A stretch of 64,000 nt of DNA from Streptomyces katrae (GTDB taxonomy: Bacteria > Actinomycetota > Actinomycetes > Streptomycetales > Streptomycetaceae), in contig NZ_JNZY01000025.1 in NCBI RefSeq assembly GCF_000717655.1, forward strand, positions 1 to 64,000. Reading direction: 5' to 3'. This document shows, piece after piece, positions 8,839 through 17,397 of this stretch (positions within the stretch are counted from its first letter, which is position 1; the number at the start of each line of letters is the position of its first letter). The position numbers were made by a program, and so were the translations under genes. The notes beneath the pieces are model-generated. The model saw only the letters and a program-made list of their open reading frames with translations. It made no database searches and was not told the DNA's origin.

Positions 8839-11800
8839 TCACCGGCACGGCGGCGCGTACGGCAGTCCGGGGACGAGCTGGGCCCACTCCTGAGCGGTGA
8901 TGACCGTTCCCGCGCGCTCGCACAGCCTCCGGGCGATCTCCTCCTCGTCGCGGGACCACAGCAGGGCGGCCGGGCCGGCGCCGCCGGCGGCGAGGGAGCG
9001 GCCGTCCGGGCTGTACGCGACGGCGTACGCCTTCCCGCCGAGGCCGCTCAGTACGGTGCGGGGCCGCGTCCGCCGCGGATCGGCGGTGTCCCACAGCCAC
9101 ACGGTGCCGTCCGTACTGGCGGCGGCGAGCGTGCCGCCCTCCGGGGCGAACGACAGGGCGTACACGTAGCTGCTCGGCCCCGTCAGCGTCGGCCCGGCGA
9201 TGCGCGGACGGTCCCCGCTCACGTCCCACAGCCACACGTCCCGGTCGGCGGTACCGGCCGCCAGGATCCGGCTGTCGGGGCTGAACGCGACGGACATGAC
9301 GTAGCTGCCCGGCCCGCGCAGGATCGACTCCAGCACCGGCCGGCCGCCGCCCTGCGGGAGCCGCCACAGCAGCACCTGCTTGTCGACCGTGCCGGCGGCG
9401 AGCCGCCGCCCGTCCGGGCTGAACGCCACCGAATAGACGTAGTTCGTCGGCTCGGACAGTTCCGCCGAGAGCTGCGGGTGCGCCGGGTCCGCCGTGTTCC
9501 ACACGCGCACCGTCCGCCCCTCGCTGCCCACGGCCAGGGTCCGGCCCGTCCGGTCGAAGGCGGCGGACTGGATGGTTCCGGTGCCGCCGGTCAGGGGTTC
9601 TCCGTAGGGCGCGGCGCGGTCGGGGTGGGAGAGGTCCCACAGCCACAGCTTGCCCTCCCGGCCGCCCACCGCGAGGGTGCGGCCGTCCGGGGTGAAGGAG
9701 ACCGTCGCGGAGTACCCCGTGGGATTGGTCAGGGGCGGCCCAACCGGGCGCGGGATCCAGGGGTCGGAGACGTCCCACAGCTGTACGTCGCGCCCCGCGA
9801 CGGCGAGCAGCTTCCCGTCCGGCGCGTAGCCGATCGCGTTGACCGTGCCCTGGAAGCCGCGCAGCGGGCGGGGAGGCAGCTGCCACAGGCGCACGGTCCC
9901 GTCGGCGGCGGCCGTCACCAGCTGCCGGCCGCCGGGATGGAACGAGAGCGAGGTGACCGGACCCGGGTGCGGGAACACGCCGGCGAGGACGCGCGTCCGG
10001 GCGTCGTACAGGCGCACCTGGTTGTCCGCGCTGCCGGTCGCCAGCCACTGCCCGTCAGAACTGCATGCGACGGCGTTGACGTAGCTGGCCGGGCCGTCGG
10101 GGGCGGCCGGGGCCCCGCCGATCACCGCGGGCGGGGCGGGGGCGGAGCCGGGGGCGGGTACGTCCCACACCCGCGTGGACCGGTCCTGGCTCCCGGCGAC
10201 GAGCCGTGCGCCGTCGGCCGTGAAGGCCAGCCCGAACACCGGGCCGGCCGCTCCGGTCAGCGGCTGCCCGTACGCGAGCGGGTGCCCGGGATCGGCCAGG
10301 TCCCACAGGCGTACGGAGCCGTCCGCGCCCCCTGCGGCCAGCAGGGCCGCGCCGGGGCCGGGGCCGGAGCGGAACGCGACCGTGTGCACCGCCCCGGTGA
10401 AACCGGTGAGGCGCGTCCCGGTGGCGGCGCTGCTTTCGGGGCTGTTTCCGTGGTTACTCGCAGAGCTGCTTGCGGAGCCGTCCTCGGAGCTGCTCGTCGA
10501 GTTGCGTTCGGCTCCCGTCGAGGGGGCCGTCACCTCCGGGTCCGGCCACAGGTACACCCCGCCGTCGGCGCCCGCCGCGGCCAGCGTCTTGCCGTCCGGC
10601 GCGAAGGCCACCCCGTACACGGCCGAATCCGGCCCCTTGAACGACCGGGCCCCGGCCGCCGCCGGGCCGGGGGCCGACGGCTCCCACACCCGTACGGTCC
10701 CGTCCCCCGACCCGGCGGCGAGCCGCCGGCCGTCCGGACTGAAGGCGAGCGCGTACACCGTGTCGGCGAACGTGACCGGCGCCGTCCCCAGCGGTCGCGG
10801 CCGCTGCGGATCGCGCAGGTCCCACAGCGCGACCTGGTGGTCCAGGCCGCCCGCGGCCAGGGTGTGTCCGTCCGGGCTGAGGGCCACCGCCTGTACGACG
10901 CCACGGAACGCGAGGATCCGGCTCACGGCGGGCAGCGCCGAGGCGTCCATCAGCGCCTCCCGGGCCTCGGCCGTGGGTGCCGTGCGGTACGCCACCAGAC
11001 CGAGTTGTGCGGAGAGGGCCAGGTCGCTGCCCCGCAGCCGTTCGGCGCGCGCCGCCACCAACCGGGACAGCGCGACGGCCTGTTGTCTCTGCGCGTCACG
11101 GCGCTGGACCACGGCGACACCGGTGAGCAGGCCGGAAAGGACGACCAGCAGCGAGAGCAGGACGAGGAGCCGGCGCAGTCGGCGGGCGCCGCGCCGCTCG
11201 CGCCGGACCCTGCCGTCCTCCGCCAGCCGGCTCGCGTCGAGGAACCCGCTTTCCCGAGCGTCGAGTTCCCGGGCGTGACCGCTGTCCCGGGCCCAGCCGG
11301 AGGCCACGGCCAGGCGGGTGCCCCGGTAGAGCAGCGAGGAGTCGCGGTCGTGCGCGAGCCAGCGCTCGGCGTCACGCGTCAGGTCCTGCCGGACGATCTG
11401 TCCGGCCCGGTCGGTGTCGATCCAGCCGCGCAGCCTCGGCCAGGCGGTGAGCAGCGCCTCGTGGGTGATCCTGGCGCCGTCGCCGTCGAGCATGACCAGG
11501 CGGCGGTCGACGAAGCGCTCCAGGACCGCGTACACCTCTCCGGCCCGGTCGGGGTGCCCCGTGGGCGGGGGCAGCGGCAGCAGCCTGCGCGCGTCGGGCA
11601 CCCCGTCGCCCACCGCGACCATCCGCAGGAACAGCTGCCGCGCGCGTGCGCACTCGGCCTCCGACAGTCCTGCGTAGACCTCCTCCGCCGTCTCGGAGAC
11701 GGCCGCGGACATCCCGCCGCCCGCGCGGTAGTCGGCGATGGTCAGGGCAGTGCCGCGGCCGCGTTCCCAGGTCGACAGCAGCGCGTGTGACAGGAGGGGC

Positions 11801-12822
11801 AGGGCTCCGGGGCCCGAGTCCCGCAGGTCGGCGAGGAGTACGTCGACGAACCCTTCGTCCAGGACGAGACCGGCCTTGGCGGCGGGGCCGCCGACCGCGG
11901 CGCGGATCTCGTCCTCGCTGAGCGCGCCCACGACGGTCTGGCCCTTCTGCAGGGCTGCGGCGAGGGGACGCTGGTCGAGGGCCTGGCCGTAGAAGTCTGC
12001 GCGCAGGCAGCCCGTGACGCGCACGTGGGGGGAGGGGAGGGCCGCGAGGCACCGCAGGAACCGCTCGCGTCCGGCGGGGTCGGGGCACGCGGTGAACACC
12101 TCCTCCAGCTGGTCGACCGCCACGACGATGCGTACGCCCTCCCGCTGGGCCACCGCTTTGACGCGTGCGGCGAGTTCGAGGGGATCGCCCGCCAGGTCCG
12201 CCCACTCCGCGGGCAGGGCGGTCTCCGCGGACAGCGCGGCCTCCCCGGACAGGGCGGACGCCAGGGCGCGCATCGGGTCGCGGCCGGGGGCGAGCAGCAG
12301 CGGTGTGCAGCCGTGCTCACCGCGTAGGACGGGCAGCACGCCTGCCCGCAGGAGTGAGGACTTCCCGGAACCGGAGGCTCCGACGAGCAGTTGCGGTACG
12401 TCGGCGCCCCCCTCGGCGAGGATCCGGTCCACGATGACCGCCCGCAGGCGCTCCCGGCCGAAGAACCAGTCGGCGTGGCGTTCCTCGAAGCCCGCGAGCC
12501 CGCGGTAGGGCGACGTGCCTCCCGCGACGCGCAGGACCCGGGACCGTCGCAGCTCGGCGAGCCGTTCCAGCCAGCGCTCAATTTCGGCCGCGTCGGTCAC
12601 CCCGCAGACGTGCAGGACCCGGCGGAACAGGGGCAGGGACCCCATTGACGGCAGGTTCTGGCCGGCGAACCAGCCGCCGATGGTGCTGTGGGCGCCCGGT
12701 GCGCCGACCCGGGCGGCGACGGCGCGGACGGTCAGGTCGGCCTTCTCGCGCAGATGCGTCAGCTCGGCCGCGAACCCCTCGCGGGATAAAGGGGGTTGGG
12801 GGAGGAACGGGGTCGGGTCCAT
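8839..12822 (-). CDS. HTH-nSTAND1 NTPase-TM-WD40 signalling protein
   Basis: 1327 residues from the ATG at 12822 (GGAGG upstream); an earlier in-frame ATG lacks a ribosome site. Residues 10-90 form an XRE-type HTH (LTVRAVAARVGAPGAHSTIG). SPYRGLAGFE at 104-113 opens the novel-STAND P-loop domain. Walker A is GASGSGKS at 148-155 and Walker B is RIVVAVDQLEE at 231-241. A single membrane helix (LLVLLSLLVVLSGLLTGVAV) lies near 550-575. The C-terminal half has 14 WD40 repeats, enough for two seven-bladed propellers, with a Ser-rich insert (SSSEDGSASSSAS) after repeat 3. Family members act as nucleotide-switched sensors in signalling or conflict systems; the ligand and output here are unknown. Confidence 0.9.
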   Translation of the reverse strand: MDPTPFLPQPPLSREGFAAELTHLREKADLTVRAVAARVGAPGAHSTIGGWFAGQNLPSMGSLPLFRRVLHVCGVTDAAEIERWLERLAELRRSRVLRVAGGTSPYRGLAGFEERHADWFFGRERLRAVIVDRILAEGGADVPQLLVGASGSGKSSLLRAGVLPVLRGEHGCTPLLLAPGRDPMRALASALSGEAALSAETALPAEWADLAGDPLELAARVKAVAQREGVRIVVAVDQLEEVFTACPDPAGRERFLRCLAALPSPHVRVTGCLRADFYGQALDQRPLAAALQKGQTVVGALSEDEIRAAVGGPAAKAGLVLDEGFVDVLLADLRDSGPGALPLLSHALLSTWERGRGTALTIADYRAGGGMSAAVSETAEEVYAGLSEAECARARQLFLRMVAVGDGVPDARRLLPLPPPTGHPDRAGEVYAVLERFVDRRLVMLDGDGARITHEALLTAWPRLRGWIDTDRAGQIVRQDLTRDAERWLAHDRDSSLLYRGTRLAVASGWARDSGHARELDARESGFLDASRLAEDGRVRRERRGARRLRRLLVLLSLLVVLSGLLTGVAVVQRRDAQRQQAVALSRLVAARAERLRGSDLALSAQLGLVAYRTAPTAEAREALMDASALPAVSRILAFRGVVQAVALSPDGHTLAAGGLDHQVALWDLRDPQRPRPLGTAPVTFADTVYALAFSPDGRRLAAGSGDGTVRVWEPSAPGPAAAGARSFKGPDSAVYGVAFAPDGKTLAAAGADGGVYLWPDPEVTAPSTGAERNSTSSSEDGSASSSASNHGNSPESSAATGTRLTGFTGAVHTVAFRSGPGPGAALLAAGGADGSVRLWDLADPGHPLAYGQPLTGAAGPVFGLAFTADGARLVAGSQDRSTRVWDVPAPGSAPAPPAVIGGAPAAPDGPASYVNAVACSSDGQWLATGSADNQVRLYDARTRVLAGVFPHPGPVTSLSFHPGGRQLVTAAADGTVRLWQLPPRPLRGFQGTVNAIGYAPDGKLLAVAGRDVQLWDVSDPWIPRPVGPPLTNPTGYSATVSFTPDGRTLAVGGREGKLWLWDLSHPDRAAPYGEPLTGGTGTIQSAAFDRTGRTLAVGSEGRTVRVWNTADPAHPQLSAELSEPTNYVYSVAFSPDGRRLAAGTVDKQVLLWRLPQGGGRPVLESILRGPGSYVMSVAFSPDSRILAAGTADRDVWLWDVSGDRPRIAGPTLTGPSSYVYALSFAPEGGTLAAASTDGTVWLWDTADPRRTRPRTVLSGLGGKAYAVAYSPDGRSLAAGGAGPAALLWSRDEEEIARRLCERAGTVITAQEWAQLVPGLPYAPPCR

Positions 12823-13255
12823 GGGGCCTCCGGGGTCCGGTTCCGCTAGGGCGGTGATGCGGTGGACCACCCTTCCCGCGCCCATCCGGCCGCGTGGCCG
12901 GAACACCTCGATCCGGTCCCTTTCTACGCCGCCTCCACACCTCTTTCCGGCCACTCACCCCCACCTCCGAGCCCCCACGCGCCCCGCCCGCCCCGGGCTC
13001 GCTGTGTCCCGGCCGGGCGGACCCGCCGCTCACGGCGCCGCACCGGACTGCCGCCCGCCCCTGCCTGTATCAGGCGTCGACACCGTCACCCGGGGAACCG
13101 GCGCCAACCAAGCAGGCGTTAGGCGTTTGCTGCGCCAAGGCCTCGAGTCCAACATCGACCTGACCCGTGGACGGTGCATTCGGGAGCCCACCAGCTCCAA
13201 GGCCGGAGGTCGCGGGACCTTGACAGCCCAAGTGATTAGCCGCCATATTACTTGC
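12823..13255. other. divergent intergenic region
   Basis: Holds the promoters of the nSTAND gene (leftward) and the marR-type gene (rightward). Apart from the promoter entry at 13220, I see no gene, repeat or RNA in it. Confidence 0.5.
13220..13255 (+). promoter_or_regulatory. promoter giving a leaderless marR-type transcript
   Basis: A -35 TTGACA at 13220-13225 and an 18-base gap to CATATT (13244-13249), with the ATG only six bases on and no Shine-Dalgarno. This predicts transcription starting at or next to the ATG at 13256. Confidence 0.6.
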
Positions 13256-13774
13256 ATGACGAGGGACAGCATCGATGGCGAGGCCCCCACGCTGGATCAG
13301 GCCAGGCGCCAGATCGAGCACTACGGCCTGGAGGTCGATCCGCAGGCAGTGCTGGTCGCCGTTCAGCTGATCTCGGCGGGCGCGAGGGTCGGCCGGGCGG
13401 CCGAGGCGCACTTTGCCAGGTTCGGCCTGTCAACGGGGCGTTATCGTCTGCTCGCCGACCTCGAAGGCCACGGCGGGGAGAAATCCCCCTCTCGCCTTGC
13501 AGGCGACCTCGATGTCTCCAGGGCCACGGTCACCGGCCTGCTGGACGGCCTTGAGCGCGACGGCCTGATCGCCCGTCGCCCGTCCACGGAGGACGGCCGG
13601 GGCACGGTGGCCGTTCTGACCGCGCGCGGTGCGCAGCGCTTGCGCGACATGGCATCCGAGCATTTCGGGCGGCTTGAGGAGATGGTGAGCGGGCTTTCCA
13701 TCGAGGAGCGCGCGGTGTTCTTGGATCTGCTCGCCCGCGTCGTGCGTGGCAGTGCGGCTCTGGCCGCTGACTAA
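13256..13774 (+). CDS. MarR-family transcriptional regulator
   Basis: 172 residues. The winged HTH reads SRLAGDLDVSRATVTGLLDG then LERDGLIARRPSTEDGRGTV, the classic MarR recognition helix and wing (the DxR wing appears as TEDGR). N- and C-terminal helices would form the dimer interface. MarR proteins repress a nearby operon and release it on binding small aromatic ligands. Likely targets are its own leaderless promoter and the AT-rich region before 13918, because the membrane-protein and NmrA genes follow on the same strand. Confidence 0.88.
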   Translation: MTRDSIDGEAPTLDQARRQIEHYGLEVDPQAVLVAVQLISAGARVGRAAEAHFARFGLSTGRYRLLADLEGHGGEKSPSRLAGDLDVSRATVTGLLDGLERDGLIARRPSTEDGRGTVAVLTARGAQRLRDMASEHFGRLEEMVSGLSIEERAVFLDLLARVVRGSAALAAD

Positions 13775-13824
13775 CCCGGCTCTCGTGGCTGGTTTGGCCC
13801 CACCTCCGGGTAGGGCCCTTTTTA

Positions 13825-13860
13825 CGAGGTAATAGTTAGCTACCTAATTATATTCCCGGG
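13825..13860 (+). promoter_or_regulatory. AT-rich promoter/operator before the membrane-protein gene
   Basis: A markedly AT-rich patch, TAATAGTTAGCTACCTAATT followed by ATATT, in an otherwise GC-rich region. GGTA...TACC arms flank a TTAG core, so it could be the MarR operator and a -10 region. Placed by composition only. Confidence 0.45.
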
Positions 13861-13917
13861 GCTGCGACCTCCGCCGCAGACCTTCGCTCCGCTCACCCGA
13901 ACGAGAAAGAGGCCAGC

Positions 13918-14382
13918 ATGCACACAAAGAAGGACAGAACCAGCCGAAACCGCGCAGCCTCCCGGCCGTTCACCCTGTGGCGCGAGGTGCTGACCGCCTA
14001 CGCCGCCCCCGCGCTGATGGCCGGTACCGCCGGAGTCGTCACCGGGCAGCAGGACCTGGCCGTGGCCGCCTGCACCTCCATCGCCGGCACCTCCGCCGCG
14101 GTGGCGTTCCTGACCGGCACCTGGCTGCGGCACGGCGGGCAGCCCCGGCAGTGGACCACCACCACGCCGCGTGTCGCCCTGACCGCCGCACTCGTCATCA
14201 CCGCCGCCGGCGCGGCGGCCCTGCTGGGATGGTTCACCGCCCAATGGCTGCCCGCCCACAGCCCGGTCCCCGCCACCCCACGTCTGGAGCGGCTGCGCAT
14301 CGACCTGCCCGTTTCCGCAGCTCTCGCCACCACCATCGTCACCCTGCGCTGGCGCAGCAGCATCACAGCATCCCCGGCATAG
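13918..14382 (+). CDS. four-helix small membrane protein
   Basis: 154 residues after a GAAAGAGG ribosome site. Hydrophobic segments sit at about 27-42 (YAAPALMAGTAGVV), 48-67, 90-112 (TAALVITAAGAAALLGWF) and 132-145. The basic N-terminus suggests it stays in the cytosol. No catalytic or transport motif and no named family. It lies between the marR-type gene and the NmrA reductase on one strand, so it is probably co-expressed with them. Confidence 0.65.
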   Translation: MHTKKDRTSRNRAASRPFTLWREVLTAYAAPALMAGTAGVVTGQQDLAVAACTSIAGTSAAVAFLTGTWLRHGGQPRQWTTTTPRVALTAALVITAAGAAALLGWFTAQWLPAHSPVPATPRLERLRIDLPVSAALATTIVTLRWRSSITASPA

Positions 14383-14500
14383 CCCACTCCGGCACCGGGC
14401 CCACCCGCCCCACGAGCCCAAGCCCGACCGAGCCCGACCCGACCGAACCCACCCCGGCAGCACGCGCCGACGGGAAATCCACCCAAGGAATGAGCACACG

Positions 14501-15367
14501 ATGATCGTTGTCATGGGAGCGACCGGAGCAACGGGGAACGCCCTGCTCCACAGCCTGCTCGCACTCGGCACACCCTTTCGCGCACTGACCCGCACTCCGC
14601 ACAAGCCCATCCGCGGGATGACCGGCACACACCAACCGCCCGTCGAGGTTCAGTACGCCGACGCCACCGATCCCCACTCCCTGCACACCGCCTTCAAAGG
14701 CGCCAGCCAGCTCTACCTCGCCATGGCCAACAGCCCCGCACAGGTCGAACTCGAAACCCGCGTCATCGACATCGCCGCCCACGCCGGCATCAGACACATC
14801 GTCAAAATCTCCGCACCTGCCGCCGAACCCGACTCCCCGGTCGCCATCTCCCGCGGACACCACGCCGTCGAGGAACACCTGCGCGCCAGCAGCCTCACCC
14901 ACACGATCCTGCGCCCCTACGCATTCATGCAGAACCTCCTGCGCCTGGCCCCCGCCGTCGCCCAGGGCGTCATCCTGGGCGCGACGGGCGACGCGCCTTG
15001 CAACTACATCGACTGCCGCGACATCGGCGAGGTCGCCGCAGCCACCCTCACCAGCCCCGGCCTCGCCGGCGGCACCTACACACTGACCGGACCCGAGGCC
15101 GTCTCCTCCCCCGAACTCGCCTCACGCCTGGTTGCCCTGACCGGCCATCAGATCCGTTACGTCAACCTCACCCCGAACGAACTGCGCGACAACCTCATCC
15201 ACAACGCCCACATGCCCACCTGGCTCGCCGACCACGTGACGGAGATCCAGCAACTCGCCATTGCCCGACCCGAAACCCCCACCACCACCGTCGGCGACAT
15301 CCTCGGCCGCCCGCCCCGCACGCTCGACGCCTTCCTGCACGAACACCACACCTCCTTCTGCCGATAG
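14501..15367 (+). CDS. NmrA-like NAD(P)-binding SDR protein
   Basis: 288 residues beginning MIVVMGATGATGNALLHSLL, an atypical-SDR dinucleotide-binding GxxGxxG motif. FRALTRTPHK follows at the end of beta-2, where basic residues favour NADPH. The LTHTILRPYAFMQNLLRLAP and YNCIDCRDIGEVAAATL-type segments are typical of the NmrA/QOR2 group. There is no Tyr-x3-Lys catalytic pair, so it may be a reductase of quinone-like substrates or a redox sensor. With the upstream MarR regulator it makes a plausible electrophile/quinone-response cluster, which is inference. Confidence 0.82.
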   Translation: MIVVMGATGATGNALLHSLLALGTPFRALTRTPHKPIRGMTGTHQPPVEVQYADATDPHSLHTAFKGASQLYLAMANSPAQVELETRVIDIAAHAGIRHIVKISAPAAEPDSPVAISRGHHAVEEHLRASSLTHTILRPYAFMQNLLRLAPAVAQGVILGATGDAPCNYIDCRDIGEVAAATLTSPGLAGGTYTLTGPEAVSSPELASRLVALTGHQIRYVNLTPNELRDNLIHNAHMPTWLADHVTEIQQLAIARPETPTTTVGDILGRPPRTLDAFLHEHHTSFCR

Positions 15368-15422
15368 GACGCACCCTCAAGCCTGGTCACGAAGGACGAT
15401 GACGGGAAAGCCACCTCAGGGC

Positions 15423-15690
15423 CACCCCGATGTGGACCGCTTCTGGCAGGCATTTCTCCGCCGCTTCGGTCTGGAGCACACCTTCCGCTTCACGAAACAG
15501 ACCCTGGGCTTTGCGACCCCGAAACTCCGTACTGCCGAGGCGGCGGACCGCTGGACCTGGATCCTGGTCGTCGCCCACACCCAGCTCCGGCTTGCCCGGC
15601 CTCTCGCAGCGGACCTCCGCCGGCCCTGGGAGAAACCCGCCGCCTCCGACCGGCTCACCCCGACCCGGGTCCGCCGGGGGTTGAGAAGAT
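15423..15690 (+). pseudogene. transposase C-terminal remnant
   Basis: The frame reads HPDVDRFWQAFLRRFGLEHT, then FRFTKQTLGFATPKLRTAEA and ADRWTWILVVAHTQLRLARP. This is the last catalytic (DDE-type, E of LEHTFR) block and C-terminal region of a transposase common in Streptomyces. The N-terminal two thirds, including the earlier acidic residues, are missing, and the C-terminal tail runs into the next gene's 3' end. No terminal repeats visible. Confidence 0.7.
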
Positions 15691-15724
15691 CACGGTCTCC
15701 GGCGGGGCGGTCCCTCCTCACGGC

Positions 15725-16624
15725 TCACTTCTCCTGTGGTCCCTTGGCGTGGCGCGGAATGAGCAGCACGGGGCACTGGGCATGGTGCAGGAGGCTGTGC
15801 GTCGCCCGCCCCAGGGTGGGTCCCATGGAGCCAGGTGACCGTCGGCCGCCCATCACCAGCAGCTCCGCGCGGTGCGAGGTTTCGACCAGGACACCGGCCA
15901 CGGATACGCCTGGGGAGGTATCCGCCTGGAGGGTCAGGTTCGGGTACTCCTCGCGGATCCGGTCGACGATCGCAGCCAGGGGCCGGACGTCATCACCGGC
16001 GTTCCCCCGCAGATCTTCGCGGGTGCCGCCCACGTTGCCGACGGACCGCAGGACGGTCTCCACATGGAGGAGGCGCAGTGGGGACTTACGTAGTTCGGCC
16101 TCTCGTGCCGCGTACCGGACACAGTCGAGGTCCTTCTCGTCCCGTACCGCGACGAGGACCGCACCGGCCTGGATTCCGTTGTCGGTGCCCCTGACCACGA
16201 CGACAGGTGTCTTCGCGCCTGCGGCGACCTTCAGCCCCACCGAACCGAGCATGAGGGAGCTGAAACCGCCCAGACCCCGGTTGCCGACCACGATCGTGCC
16301 GCGGCGGCCGGCCGAGCGGTGCAGGCTGGGGACCGGTGCGCTGCGGCTGAACTCCGTGGTGACGCTGAGGCGGGGACACCGCTCGGCGAGCGCGGCAGCA
16401 GTGTCGCGGAGTAGCTCGCGGCCGACGTTGTGGATTCGTTCGATGTCCGCCGTGGACACGTAGAGGGCCCGGCCCCCCGTGTCGGCCGCGTAAAGGAGGT
16501 GAAGCGGGCGCTCGCGGCGCGCGGCCTCGTCCGCTGCCCACAGTGCCGCCCGGTGGGCGGTCAGAGAGCCGTCGATGCCGACGATGACCGAGCCGAGTTC
16601 CAGGCCGCTGACACTGCCTTCCAT
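15725..16624 (-). CDS. universal stress protein, tandem UspA domains
   Basis: 299 residues with two UspA folds (about 10-150 and 160-295). The first has the ATP-binding signature VGNRGLGGFSSLMLGS (G-x2-G-x9-G-S); the second has VMGGRRSPGSMGPTLG. The AGGAGGA ribosome site ends 3 bases before the ATG. UspA tandem proteins bind ATP and accumulate in stationary phase, hypoxia or stress. It is last in a leftward run after the ADH and XRE-PNPOx genes; the 83-bp gap has no clear DevR-type box, so it may be read from the upstream operon. Confidence 0.88.
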   Translation of the reverse strand: MEGSVSGLELGSVIVGIDGSLTAHRAALWAADEAARRERPLHLLYAADTGGRALYVSTADIERIHNVGRELLRDTAAALAERCPRLSVTTEFSRSAPVPSLHRSAGRRGTIVVGNRGLGGFSSLMLGSVGLKVAAGAKTPVVVVRGTDNGIQAGAVLVAVRDEKDLDCVRYAAREAELRKSPLRLLHVETVLRSVGNVGGTREDLRGNAGDDVRPLAAIVDRIREEYPNLTLQADTSPGVSVAGVLVETSHRAELLVMGGRRSPGSMGPTLGRATHSLLHHAQCPVLLIPRHAKGPQEK

Positions 16625-16707
16625 GGTTCCTCCTAGCGCTCGGTCCCTCGAGGTCGGCTCTCATGTCGGCTCCGCGGAGTGTGGGACGGCGAGAGGCTCG
16701 ACGGGCC

Positions 16708-17397
16708 TCACGGCTGTACCACGCGGCGCCCGGTGATCCGGGTCGGGGTGATCTTCATCCAGTGCGTCCGCGGTCCGCCGGCCCACGGCAGTGAGTGCGC
16801 AACGGCATCGAGCCGCTGAAGCTCCTCGGGGTCCGTGACGTCCTCGGCCCCTCCCCCGGCCAGGACGCTCCGGCCCAGTCGGGCGGCGTCGTCGATGTGG
16901 TCGACCTCGAAGGCCGCTTCCGTACCGGCTGCCCGGGCCAGCGCTGCGTCGGCAGCGGTCCGGAACGCGATGGCGCTCCCCGTCACCACGTAGTTCACCG
17001 GGAAGATCGCCGGCCCTTCCGCGGTGAACACCGCCACCCTGCCGATGCCGTGGGTGGACAGCAGCCGTCGGCAGTCTTCGTCCGTCAGCTCGACCAGTTC
17101 GGCATCACGCAGAGCGGTGGCCCTACCGGGCGGGTACTCAGCCGTCGAGCCGGTCAGCTCCGCGACCGAGGTGCCCAGCGCGTCGGCGATCCTCATGAGG
17201 GAGCCGATGGCCGGTGCCGCAGCGTGTTCTTCGAGGTGGGCGACGTACGAGCCGTCGGCGCCGCAGCGTTCGCCCACCTGTTCCCGGGTAAGGCCGAGTT
17301 CCTCGCGGCGGGCGGCCAGCCGTCGCCCCAGATCGGTACGTCCCGTCGGTGCTCCTGTGGGGGCCGGGCGGGAGTGGGCACCTTCCACGTTCTTCAC
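16708..17397 (-). CDS. XRE helix-turn-helix fused to a PNPOx-like flavin domain
   Basis: 229 residues. Residues ~22-82 are a Cro/CI HTH (LGRRLAARREELGLTREQVG, then DGSYVAHLEEHAAAPAIGSL). Residues ~95-229 are a pyridoxamine 5'-phosphate-oxidase-like split barrel (GRVAVFTAEGPAIFPVNYVV; ALARAAGTEAAFEVDHIDDA) of the type that binds FMN or F420. The GTG start overlaps the ADH stop by four bases (GTGA), so the two are translationally coupled. A DNA-binding head on a flavin barrel suggests redox-sensitive regulation, which is inference; it may instead act enzymatically. Confidence 0.85.
   Translation of the reverse strand: MKNVEGAHSRPAPTGAPTGRTDLGRRLAARREELGLTREQVGERCGADGSYVAHLEEHAAAPAIGSLMRIADALGTSVAELTGSTAEYPPGRATALRDAELVELTDEDCRRLLSTHGIGRVAVFTAEGPAIFPVNYVVTGSAIAFRTAADAALARAAGTEAAFEVDHIDDAARLGRSVLAGGGAEDVTDPEELQRLDAVAHSLPWAGGPRTHWMKITPTRITGRRVVQP

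Noticed and set aside
8362..11790. A 1142-codon plus-strand open frame opposite the nSTAND gene
   Set aside because: Antisense shadow in GC-rich DNA: low-complexity Arg/Gly/Ala protein, no ribosome site, and the minus strand has clear WD40 and P-loop motifs.
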